NCBI GenBank assembly: GCA_023387775.1
Contig: JAEWHN010000325.1
Location: 1 to 10,963 of the forward strand
Source: Pseudomonadota bacterium
Lineage (GTDB): Bacteria > Pseudomonadota > Alphaproteobacteria > Rhizobiales > Rhizobiaceae
Reading direction: 5' to 3'
DNA length: 10,963 bases
Below the pieces are notes generated by a model. It was not told the DNA's origin and ran no database searches. It was given only the letters and a program-made list of their open reading frames with translations. Of the stretch, positions 5,323 through 10,963 are shown piece after piece (the stretch's first letter is position 1; each line of letters begins with the position of its first letter). A program made the translations under genes and the position numbers.

Positions 5323-6280
5323 AGCGCCCGACGAGGCCCCGCAGGCGCCCCGCCCCGCGCGGCGCAAGACCGCGCCCATCGTGCCGCCGCAGAACATTGC
5401 CGGGCGCGCGCTGGTGTTCGTCATCGCCATCATGACCTTCCTGTCGTGCCTGACGCTGGGCGCTGTGACCCTGGTGCGCGACACCGCTTCGACCTGGGAA
5501 AGCCAGATCGCGCGCGAGGCGACGATCCAGATCAGGCCGGTCGACGGGCTCGACATGGAGGCCGCGCTGCAAAAGGCGGCCGAGATCGCCGGCCAGTTCA
5601 CGGGCGTGCGCGGCGTCAAGATCGTGGACCGACAGGCCACCGCCCGCCTGCTCGAACCCTGGCTGGGATCGGGCCTCGACATGGACGAGCTGCCGGTGCC
5701 GCGGCTGGTCATCGTTACAATCGACGAGGACAACCCGCCCGACTTCGTGGCCATGCGCCAGCATTTGCTGCCCGCCGTGCCCAGCGCCACGCTGGACGAC
5801 CACCGGACCTGGGTCGACCGGCTGGTGGCCATGGCGCACACCACCGTCACGCTCGGCATGGCCGTGCTGGTGCTGATGCTGTCGGCCACCGTGCTCACCG
5901 TGGTGTTCGCCACCCGCGGCGCCATGTCGGGCAACGGCCACATCATCGAGGTGCTGCACTTCGTCGGCGCGGAGGCGCGCTTCATCGCCGCACAGTTCCG
6001 CAAGCACTTCCTGCTGAGCGGCATGAAGGGCGCGGCCGCCGGCGGGGTCGCCGCCATGATCGTCTTCGTCGTGTTTTCATGGTGGTCGTCGCGCAACCTG
6101 GCCACGCCGCAGGCCGACCAGGCCACCGCGCTGTTCGGCAATTTCGCCATTGGCGCGGCAGGCTATGGCGGGGTCGCGCTGGTCGTATTGCTCATCGGAG
6201 CGCTGACGGCAGCCACCTCGCATGTGACCGTAGTGACCTACCTCAAGGACATCGAGGTCGGCCATCACGACGGGCTATAG
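5315..6280 (+). CDS. ftsX: Cell division protein FtsX
   Basis: A 321-residue membrane partner of FtsE. After a basic, Pro-rich cytoplasmic tail of about 28 residues come helix 1 (ALVFVIAIMTFLSCLTLGAV), a large periplasmic domain of about 120 residues (TWESQIAREATIQIRPVDG to HRTWVDRLVAM) that in the family contacts murein hydrolase regulators, helix 2 (TVTLGMAVLVLMLSATVLTV), a cytoplasmic loop with FVGAEARFIAAQFRKHFLLS that contacts FtsE, and helices 3 and 4 (MIVFVVFSWW; YGGVALVVLLIGALTAATSH). This is the four-helix FtsX plan. The ATG at 5315 overlaps the ftsE stop. The length is typical for alphaproteobacteria. Confidence 0.95.
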   Translation: MTEAPDEAPQAPRPARRKTAPIVPPQNIAGRALVFVIAIMTFLSCLTLGAVTLVRDTASTWESQIAREATIQIRPVDGLDMEAALQKAAEIAGQFTGVRGVKIVDRQATARLLEPWLGSGLDMDELPVPRLVIVTIDEDNPPDFVAMRQHLLPAVPSATLDDHRTWVDRLVAMAHTTVTLGMAVLVLMLSATVLTVVFATRGAMSGNGHIIEVLHFVGAEARFIAAQFRKHFLLSGMKGAAAGGVAAMIVFVVFSWWSSRNLATPQADQATALFGNFAIGAAGYGGVALVVLLIGALTAATSHVTVVTYLKDIEVGHHDGL

Positions 6281-6380
6281 GCCGGGAGAGGACCGATCGC
6301 ATCATTCTCTCACGCAGCACGACCGGCCGTAACGGAATGTGCGGGAACCTGCATGGCGGCCATTCGCAAATTTCCATGAT

Positions 6381-7106
6381 ATGATGATGCGGGTTCGAAA
6401 AGAGGATGCCAGCGACGGCATGAGGGACGATCCGGTGGCGGCCACAGCACAATCCAAGCGCACAGGCGACGTTCTGCGCACGGCGGCCGTAGGGCTTGTC
6501 TGCGCAGGCATGCTGTTTGCCGCCGGCTTCGGCGTGTTTGCCCACCATATCAGCAGCCTCACCACGCCCAAGAATCCGCCCAGCGCCGATGGCATCATCG
6601 TTCTGACCGGCGGCCAGGCGCGGCTCGACGCCGCGCTGGAACTGCTCAAGTCGGGCAAGGGCAAACGCCTGCTCATCAGCGGCGTGCACCCTTCGGCCGG
6701 GCGCAAGTCGCTGCAGATCGCGACCGGTGCCGACAAGGCGCTGTTTTCCTGTTGCGTCGATATCGACCATGCCGCGCTGGACACGATCGGCAATGCCGAG
6801 GAAAGCGCCAAGTGGATCGAGGATCACGCCTATTCCAGCGTCATCCTGGTCACCAACAACTATCACATGCCGCGCAGCATGCTGGAACTGGGCCGTCTCA
6901 TCGCCGATGCCGACCTGAAGCCCTATCCGGTGGTCAACACGCGGCTCGACGGCGGCGGCTGGATGACCAATCGCGGGGCGCTGAGGGTGCTGTTCACCGA
7001 ATACACCAAATATGTCGCCGCGCTGGCACGCGCCGTGGTGCCGTTGCGCTCGACGGCGAGCGGCGTCGCGGTGGTCGACGCCTCATCGAAAACCGCCGCC
7101 AACTGA
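6381..7106 (+). CDS. YdcF family (DUF218) membrane-anchored protein
   Basis: A DUF218 protein of about 241 residues from this start. An N-terminal membrane helix (VLRTAAVGLVCAGMLFAAGF) is followed by the DUF218 core: ADGIIVLTGGQARLDAALEL, KRLLISGVHPSAG, IGNAEESAKWIEDHAYSSVI and LVTNNYHMPRSMLELGRL. Family members include SanA and YdcF and are linked to envelope integrity and murein metabolism; the reaction is unproven. The start is uncertain: three consecutive ATGs at 6381-6389, a GTG at 6339 and an ATG at 6420 are all in frame. AGAGGA at 6401-6406 would suit the 6420 start with long spacing. It follows ftsX after about 100 bases and precedes the acyltransferase, suggesting an envelope operon. 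Confidence 0.82.
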   Translation: MMMRVRKEDASDGMRDDPVAATAQSKRTGDVLRTAAVGLVCAGMLFAAGFGVFAHHISSLTTPKNPPSADGIIVLTGGQARLDAALELLKSGKGKRLLISGVHPSAGRKSLQIATGADKALFSCCVDIDHAALDTIGNAEESAKWIEDHAYSSVILVTNNYHMPRSMLELGRLIADADLKPYPVVNTRLDGGGWMTNRGALRVLFTEYTKYVAALARAVVPLRSTASGVAVVDASSKTAAN

Positions 7107-7195
7107 GATCTCGCGCCCCTACGGCGTCGCGCCATGGTTTTCCTTTGGCGGTTCTTGGTGTAACCAGCCCTGACCTTCCGTCTCAGGTTTCATCC

Positions 7196-7984
7196 ATGGT
7201 TCAAATTCGCTCGCTGGCGTTCAACATCGTCTTCTACGCCAACCTGATCCTCCAGATGCTGTTCTGGACGCCGTTCTATTTCCTGGCGTCGCGCCAGCGC
7301 GCCTGGTTCGTGCCGAAATTCTGGGCCTGCTCCAGCCTGTGGCTGCAGGAGAAGATCGCCGGCACGAGAAGCGAGGTCACGGGGCAGGAAAACCTGCCGC
7401 AGGGCTCCTACATTCTCGCGCCCAAGCACCAGTCCTTCTGGGACACCATCGCCTTCCTGCCCTACATCCCCGATGCGCTCTACATCCTCAAGCGCGAGCT
7501 GACCTGGATCCCGTTCTTCGGCTGGTACATCGCCAAGATGCGCATGATCCCGGTCAATCGGGGCAGCCGCTCCAAGGCGCTTAAAGCCGCCGTGGCCGCC
7601 ACCAAGGCCGAGCTTGACCGCAACAGCCGCCAGCTCATCATCTATCCCGAAGGCACCCGCCGCGCGCCCGGCGCCGAGCCGGCCTACAAATGGGGCATCG
7701 TGGAACTTTATTCGCAGCTCAACCTGCCCGTGGTGCCGGTGGCACACGTAGCGGGCCTGTACTGGCCGCGGCGCAAGTTCCTGCGCCATCCGGGCACCAT
7801 CCATGCGCGCTTCCTGCCGCCGATCCCGCCGGGGCTAGGCAAGGAGGAGTTCATGCAGCGGCTGATCGCCGAAACCGAAGCCGCCTGCGACCAGCTTCTC
7901 ATCGAGGCGGCAAGGTCGGAAAACCCGCCGCCCCTGCCGCCGACGGCCGTGGAGCGGCTGAAGGAACTGGGCGCGAAGGTCTAA
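7196..7984 (+). CDS. plsC: 1-acyl-sn-glycerol-3-phosphate acyltransferase (PlsC type)
   Basis: A 262-residue membrane acyltransferase that makes phosphatidic acid from lysophosphatidic acid. The N-terminus has a hydrophobic anchor (IVFYANLILQMLFWTPFYFL, residues 11-30). The catalytic H-x4-D motif is KHQSFWDT (His78, Asp83); the acceptor motif follows with WYIAKMRMIPVNRGS (110-124), and the phosphate-binding motif is YPEGTRR (150-156). A later VVPVAH matches motif IV. The ATG at 7196 gives the expected N-terminus; the ribosome binding site is weak. It lies 89 bases after the YdcF gene, so it may share its transcript. Other PlsC paralogs may exist elsewhere in the genome; the family call is firm, the exact acyl preference is not. 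Confidence 0.92.
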   Translation: MVQIRSLAFNIVFYANLILQMLFWTPFYFLASRQRAWFVPKFWACSSLWLQEKIAGTRSEVTGQENLPQGSYILAPKHQSFWDTIAFLPYIPDALYILKRELTWIPFFGWYIAKMRMIPVNRGSRSKALKAAVAATKAELDRNSRQLIIYPEGTRRAPGAEPAYKWGIVELYSQLNLPVVPVAHVAGLYWPRRKFLRHPGTIHARFLPPIPPGLGKEEFMQRLIAETEAACDQLLIEAARSENPPPLPPTAVERLKELGAKV

Positions 7985-8004
7985 AGGCCGCTTCCCTCAG
8001 CCCT

Positions 8005-8029
8005 TGGCCCTCGCGCCTGGCGAGGGCCA
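8005..8029. terminator. Perfect hairpin between convergent plsC and ChaC genes
   Basis: TGGCCCTCGC (8005-8014) and GCGAGGGCCA (8020-8029) form a perfect 10-bp stem with a five-base loop, 20 bases after the plsC stop and five before the ChaC stop. No T run follows on either strand, so it is not a classic intrinsic terminator; the position between convergent genes suggests a bidirectional transcription end or mRNA 3'-end stabiliser. Confidence 0.5.
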
Positions 8030-8034
8030 GTTGG

Positions 8035-8547
8035 CTAGAGCCGCCGCGCCACGGCTTCCAACCAGTGGTCGCGAATGCCGAGCGCTTCCAGATGGCGGAG
8101 CGTGTTGAGCACATATTCCTCGTTCGGCCCCGACTGCCCGACCGCGCCGGCAACGATGCGCGCCGCCTCTGCCTCGTGGAGGTTGCCGGCATATTGCTCG
8201 TGTGCGCGGTCAACGATGTAGCAGAGCGCCTCCACCCTCTCGCCGGCGGCGAGGCGCACGACATGAGTGCGCTCGACATAGACATTGGTGACCAGTTCGC
8301 GCTCGCGCAGATAGCTCACCACCTCCTCGCGCAGCTCGCCCGGAACGCGGAAGGCAAGGCCCACACAGGAGCCGCCGCGGTCCAGCCCCAGCACGAGGCC
8401 CGGGCGGTCCTTCGTGCCGCGATGGACGTAGGATTGCACGCACAGCGAACGGCGAAAGCCGTGCAGATGCGCGCGCCGGGTCTCCACATGCGCAAAGCCG
8501 GGGCGCCAGATCAGCGAGCCATAGCCAAAAACCCAAAAATCGCCCAT
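8035..8547 (-). CDS. Gamma-glutamylcyclotransferase, ChaC family
   Basis: A 170-residue ChaC-type enzyme. The family cleaves glutathione to 5-oxoproline and Cys-Gly in the cytosol. The N-terminal substrate loop MGDFWVFGYGSLIWRPGF (1-18) carries the YGSLIW signature. The catalytic Glu is expected at residue 84 in YLRERE, the same place as in known ChaC proteins, and LCYIVDRAHEQYAG (about 108-121) is the conserved following segment. The ATG at 8547 gives the canonical N-terminus; the frame stays open another 60 codons upstream, but those residues look like no part of the family. The gene diverges from the DUF2125 gene and converges with plsC. With a GST gene some 5 kb away it is a second glutathione-related gene, though not in the same operon. 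Confidence 0.92.
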   Translation of the reverse strand: MGDFWVFGYGSLIWRPGFAHVETRRAHLHGFRRSLCVQSYVHRGTKDRPGLVLGLDRGGSCVGLAFRVPGELREEVVSYLRERELVTNVYVERTHVVRLAAGERVEALCYIVDRAHEQYAGNLHEAEAARIVAGAVGQSGPNEEYVLNTLRHLEALGIRDHWLEAVARRL

Positions 8548-8660
8548 ATCGAGAAGCCAACTCCGAATGCAGCGCACTGCTGCCTCGAAGCCATGCATAA
8601 AATATCGACGCCGAAAGAAAAGACCGGATTTTGCCGGGTCGGCCCGTTTCGGATAAAGGA

Positions 8661-8678
8661 CGCTCCGGAAAAGGAGCG
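8661..8678 (+). repeat. Small perfect hairpin upstream of the DUF2125 gene
   Basis: CGCTCC (8661-8666) and GGAGCG (8673-8678) form a perfect 6-bp stem with a six-base loop, 26 bases before the ATG at 8705. It lies in the 157-base divergent region shared with the ChaC gene and could be an mRNA leader structure. No T run follows, so it is not a terminator. Confidence 0.35.
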
Positions 8679-8704
8679 CCCGGAAGAAGAGGATCTTCGC
8701 CAAG

Positions 8705-9691
8705 ATGCCGTCAGACGACAGCCGCAAGCCAAACTACAGCCGCCGCTTCATGTGGCTGGCGCTTTTCATCGTGGTGCTGTTCGGCGGCTACAGCCTTGGC
8801 TGGTTCTACCTCGCCGACAAGCTGGAGGCGCAGGCCAAGTCCCGCATCGCGGCGCTGAACCATGATGGCGTGACCGCCGACTGCGCCAACCCGGTGGCGC
8901 GCGGCTTCCCGTTCAGGCTCGGCCTGTTCTGCGACCGCGTCGCCTTCACGGACCCGTCGCGCGGCATCAGTATCACCGCCGGAAGCTTCCGCTCGGTGGG
9001 CCAGATCTACGATCCCGCCCATCTCATCGCCGAGCTAGACGGCCCTGCCCGCATCGACGTGCCGCAGGCACGGTCGCTCGCGCTCGCCTGGGGCAATCTT
9101 CGCGCCAGCGTGCGGCTGGCCCAGCCGCTGCCGCAGCGCGTTTCGCTGGAAGGCAGTCAGCTGAACGCCGACACCACTGACGGTGCGCACCTGGCAACCG
9201 TGGAGACCTTCGAGGGCCACATGCGTCCCAACGGCGCGGACGTGGACCTCGCCGGCACCTTCTCCAGTCTCTCTCTCGACCCGTCCGTCGTGGACGGGCG
9301 CACCGTGCCGCCGCTGTCGGGCGAGACCGACCTCACCATCAACAACGGGGTCCAGCTTATCGGCATCCGGACGCAAAGCCTGCGCGGCCAGTCCGGCACC
9401 ATCCACACGCTCGACCTCTCCACGGCCCAGACCACCGGCCTCTCGCTGAGCGGTCCGTTCTCGGTCGACCAGGACGGCCTGCTGGACGCCGATTTCAAGG
9501 TGAAGGTTCGCGACCCACAGGGCCTTGCCACCGTACTGGGCGGCGTGCTGCCGGAAAAGAGCCGGGAAATCCACCAGGGCTTCATGGGCCTTTCCCTGCT
9601 CGGCAGGGAGCCCTCGCTGCCGCTGAAGATCGTCAAGGGCAAAGCATCGCTGGGCTTCATCAAGCTCGGCCAGGTGCCGCCGCTGCAGTAG
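8705..9691 (+). CDS. DUF2125 domain protein, inner-membrane anchored
   Basis: A 328-residue protein of the alphaproteobacterial DUF2125 family. The N-terminus has a short basic tail, one membrane helix (FMWLALFIVVLFGGYSLGWFY, residues 15-35) and then a long periplasmic region. The family's typical segment follows: GVTADCANPVARGFPFRLGLFCDRV (residues 55-79; two Cys that could form a disulfide), then repeating beta-rich stretches, and a final KGKASLGFIKLGQVPPL. The function is unknown; the repeated beta pattern resembles AsmA-like envelope proteins, but that likeness is inference. The ATG at 8705 has AGAGGA about a dozen bases upstream. It diverges from the ChaC gene and converges with the tyrosine-pathway dehydrogenase gene across a repeat element. 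Confidence 0.85.
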   Translation: MPSDDSRKPNYSRRFMWLALFIVVLFGGYSLGWFYLADKLEAQAKSRIAALNHDGVTADCANPVARGFPFRLGLFCDRVAFTDPSRGISITAGSFRSVGQIYDPAHLIAELDGPARIDVPQARSLALAWGNLRASVRLAQPLPQRVSLEGSQLNADTTDGAHLATVETFEGHMRPNGADVDLAGTFSSLSLDPSVVDGRTVPPLSGETDLTINNGVQLIGIRTQSLRGQSGTIHTLDLSTAQTTGLSLSGPFSVDQDGLLDADFKVKVRDPQGLATVLGGVLPEKSREIHQGFMGLSLLGREPSLPLKIVKGKASLGFIKLGQVPPLQ

Positions 9692-9711
9692 AGGGACGCC
9701 TTCGCGATTAT

Positions 9712-9852
9712 ACCCCCACCCCTAACCCCTCCCCACAAGGGGGAGGGGGACTATTTCGCCGCCACAGCCACCAGAAACGGCAAAGATTGGCCCCGGGCGA
9801 TCATGCCGCAAAGTTCCCCTCCCCCTTGTGGGGAGGGGCTGGGGGTGGGGGT
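9712..9852. repeat. C/G-rich imperfect inverted repeat with a 63-bp spacer
   Basis: The left arm 9712-9750 and right arm 9814-9852 are inverted copies matching at 36 of 39 positions. Each arm itself contains a small hairpin, CCCCTCCCC-ACA-AGGGGGAGGGG in the left arm. The element fills most of the space between the convergent DUF2125 and dehydrogenase genes. Such CCCCTCCCCACAAGGGGG units are a frequent intergenic repeat in rhizobia as far as I recall; the copy number here needs a genome search. No transposase and no evident target-site duplication are present. It could also act as a bidirectional transcription barrier. Confidence 0.75.
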
Positions 9853-9898
9853 CGCTTCAATGCGGCAACTACCAGCGCAGCCCCCAAACCAGCAGGGC

Positions 9899-10843
9899 TC
9901 AGCTCTTCGGCAGCTTCTCCGGATGAGCCACCACCTGGCGACCGAAGTCGGGCGCGTCGATGTCCTGGCCGGCGTCGATGATCGAGCGGCGGATGGTGCG
10001 GGTGCGCGTGAACAGGTCGAATAGTTTTTCGCCGTCGCCCCAGCGGATCGCGCGCTGCAGCGAGGCGAGATCCTCCGAGAAGCGCGCCAGCATTTCCAGG
10101 ATCGCGTCCTTGTTGTGCAGGCACACGTCACGCCACATGGTGGGGTCGGACGCCGCCAGGCGCGTGAAGTCGCGGAAGCCGGAGGCCGAATACTTGATCA
10201 CCTCGGACTTGGTCACCGTCTGCAGGTCGTCGGCGGTGCCGACGATGTTGTAGGCGATGATGTGCGGCAGGTGCGAGACGATCGCCAGCACCATGTCGTG
10301 GTGCTCGGGGTCCATGGTGTCGATGTTGGAGCCGCAGCGGCGCCAGAATTCCGACAGCTTCTCCAGCGCCTCCGGGTCGGTGCCCGGCAACGGCGTGAAG
10401 ATGCACCAGCGGTTTTCGAACAGCTCGGCAAAGCCGGCGTCGGGCCCGGACTTTTCCGTGCCCGCCAGCGGGTGGCCGGGAATGAAATGCACATGCGCGG
10501 GCATGTGCGGCTGCATCTGCGCGATCACCGAGCCCTTGGTCGAGCCGACATCGGTGACGATGGCGCCGGGCTTCAGCGCCGGCGCGATTTCGGCCGCCAC
10601 AGCGCCCGACGAGCCGACCGGCACCGAAACGATGACAAGGTCGGCGTCCTTCACCGCCTCGGCGGCGCTGGTGGTGTAGGAATTCCCGAGATCCAGCTCC
10701 TCGGCGCGTTTCAGCGTATCGGGGCTGCGGGTGGCGATGGCGACATGGCCGGCGAGGCCCTCGCGGCGAATGACCCGCGCCAGCGACGACCCGATGAGGC
10801 CGATGCCGACGAGGGCGATCTTCTCAAACAATGGAGCGGACAT
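9899..10843 (-). CDS. tyrA: Prephenate/arogenate dehydrogenase (cyclohexadienyl dehydrogenase)
   Basis: A 314-residue dehydrogenase that oxidatively decarboxylates prephenate or arogenate in tyrosine synthesis. The Rossmann nucleotide-binding motif VGIGLIGSSLA is at residues 12-22, followed by VTDVGSTKGSV (96-106), GHPLAGTEKSG (123-133) and VSHLPHIIAYN (189-199), the active-site segments of the TyrA family; His124 and His191 are the conserved positions. There is no chorismate mutase or ACT domain, as usual for the single-domain alphaproteobacterial enzyme, often called TyrC. The ATG at 10843 is three bases after the hisC stop, so the two are one operon. At the other end it converges with the DUF2125 gene. 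Confidence 0.93.
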   Translation of the reverse strand: MSAPLFEKIALVGIGLIGSSLARVIRREGLAGHVAIATRSPDTLKRAEELDLGNSYTTSAAEAVKDADLVIVSVPVGSSGAVAAEIAPALKPGAIVTDVGSTKGSVIAQMQPHMPAHVHFIPGHPLAGTEKSGPDAGFAELFENRWCIFTPLPGTDPEALEKLSEFWRRCGSNIDTMDPEHHDMVLAIVSHLPHIIAYNIVGTADDLQTVTKSEVIKYSASGFRDFTRLAASDPTMWRDVCLHNKDAILEMLARFSEDLASLQRAIRWGDGEKLFDLFTRTRTIRRSIIDAGQDIDAPDFGRQVVAHPEKLPKS

Positions 10844-10846
10844 TTT

Positions 10847-10963
10847 CTAGCTTTTCAAAAACTCGGTGAGAGCGGCGACGACGCCGCGATTGGCTTCTTC
10901 GGTTCCGACCGTCATCCGCAGCGCGTTGGGAAAACCGTAGCCTGCAACGCGCCGCAGAATATA
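10847..10963 (-). CDS. hisC: Histidinol-phosphate aminotransferase, C-terminal end (runs off the window)
   Basis: Only the last 38 codons are present. They read YILRRVAGYGFPNALRMTVG and then TEEANRGVVAALTEFLKS before the stop at 10849-10847. The R-xx-xGYGFPNALRMTVGT-xEEN pattern is the C-terminal signature of the HisC group of PLP-dependent aminotransferases, including the Arg that binds the substrate phosphate or carboxylate. In rhizobia this copy next to the tyrosine-pathway dehydrogenase may act on aromatic substrates as well as histidinol phosphate; that is inference. It is upstream of, and co-transcribed with, the dehydrogenase gene. Confidence 0.88.
   Translation of the reverse strand, partial: YILRRVAGYGFPNALRMTVGTEEANRGVVAALTEFLKS

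Noticed and set aside
4528..6150. A 540-codon open frame antisense to ftsE and ftsX
   Set aside because: It is the low-stop shadow expected in GC-rich coding DNA. The translation is of low complexity with no domain, and both genes on the other strand are unmistakable.
6380..6385. TATGAT as a -10 box for the YdcF gene
   Set aside because: No acceptable -35 box is found 16-18 bases upstream, and the string is partly created by the repeated ATG codons.
8548..8727. A 60-residue N-terminal extension of the ChaC protein
   Set aside because: The extension has no family similarity, overlaps the DUF2125 start region, and the ATG at 8547 gives the canonical ChaC N-terminus.
1..10963. A defence system, CRISPR array, prophage, tRNA or rRNA gene
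   Set aside because: No direct-repeat array, integrase, transposase, tRNA-like cloverleaf or conserved rRNA sequence was seen on reading both strands.

Overview
The window is a GC-rich chromosomal segment that reads like an alphaproteobacterium of the order Hyphomicrobiales (Rhizobiales), most like the Mesorhizobium/Phyllobacteriaceae group. This placement rests on protein style (FtsE/FtsX, a DUF2125 protein, a tyrosine-pathway dehydrogenase next to hisC), a textbook CtrA box (TTAA-N7-TTAACC) with GANTC sites at the ftsE promoter, and a C/G-rich intergenic inverted repeat of a kind common in rhizobial genomes. No phage, IS transposase, CRISPR array, tRNA or rRNA is visible; it is mostly housekeeping DNA with one clear scar of past recombination.

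Layout. (1) 1-1381: the start of a LysR-family regulator, running off the left edge on the minus strand, diverges from a ten-helix EamA/DMT transporter. Between them lies a sigma70-like promoter, a 42-codon leader ORF beginning MRMRRHCRR, and an intrinsic terminator placed before the transporter; together these look like a transcription attenuator. (2) 1382-3273: a mosaic stretch. It holds a lipid/diacylglycerol kinase-family gene (+), then a head-to-head pair of gene remnants (the last 35 codons of hpt on the minus strand joined directly to the last 15 codons of the EamA transporter on the plus strand), then a glutathione S-transferase gene (-). (3) 3274-4471: intact hpt and a membrane-anchored protein upstream of it, transcribed leftwards with GST as a tight three-gene unit. 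(4) 4472-4662: divergent promoter region with the CtrA box, two GANTC sites and a 14-bp palindrome. (5) 4663-7984: ftsE, ftsX, a YdcF/DUF218 protein and a PlsC-type acyltransferase, a cell-division and envelope run on the plus strand. (6) 8035-9691: a ChaC-type gamma-glutamylcyclotransferase (-) diverging from a DUF2125 protein (+). (7) 9692-9898: a 39-bp imperfect inverted repeat around a 63-bp spacer. (8) 9899-10963: prephenate/arogenate dehydrogenase and the tail of hisC (-), three bases apart.

Most informative observation. The duplicated 3' ends show that two versions of this locus, one with the kinase and one with the GST between the transporter and hpt, were joined end to end. The junction can be placed between bases 2505 and 2506. 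The remnant of the transporter differs from the intact copy only by synonymous changes, which points to a donor allele from a related strain rather than a fresh tandem duplication.

Functional themes. FtsE/FtsX couple ATP hydrolysis to septal wall hydrolysis, with YdcF and PlsC contributing to envelope and phospholipid metabolism. Hpt salvages purines. GST and ChaC both act on glutathione but are in separate units. The dehydrogenase and HisC both serve aromatic amino acid synthesis.
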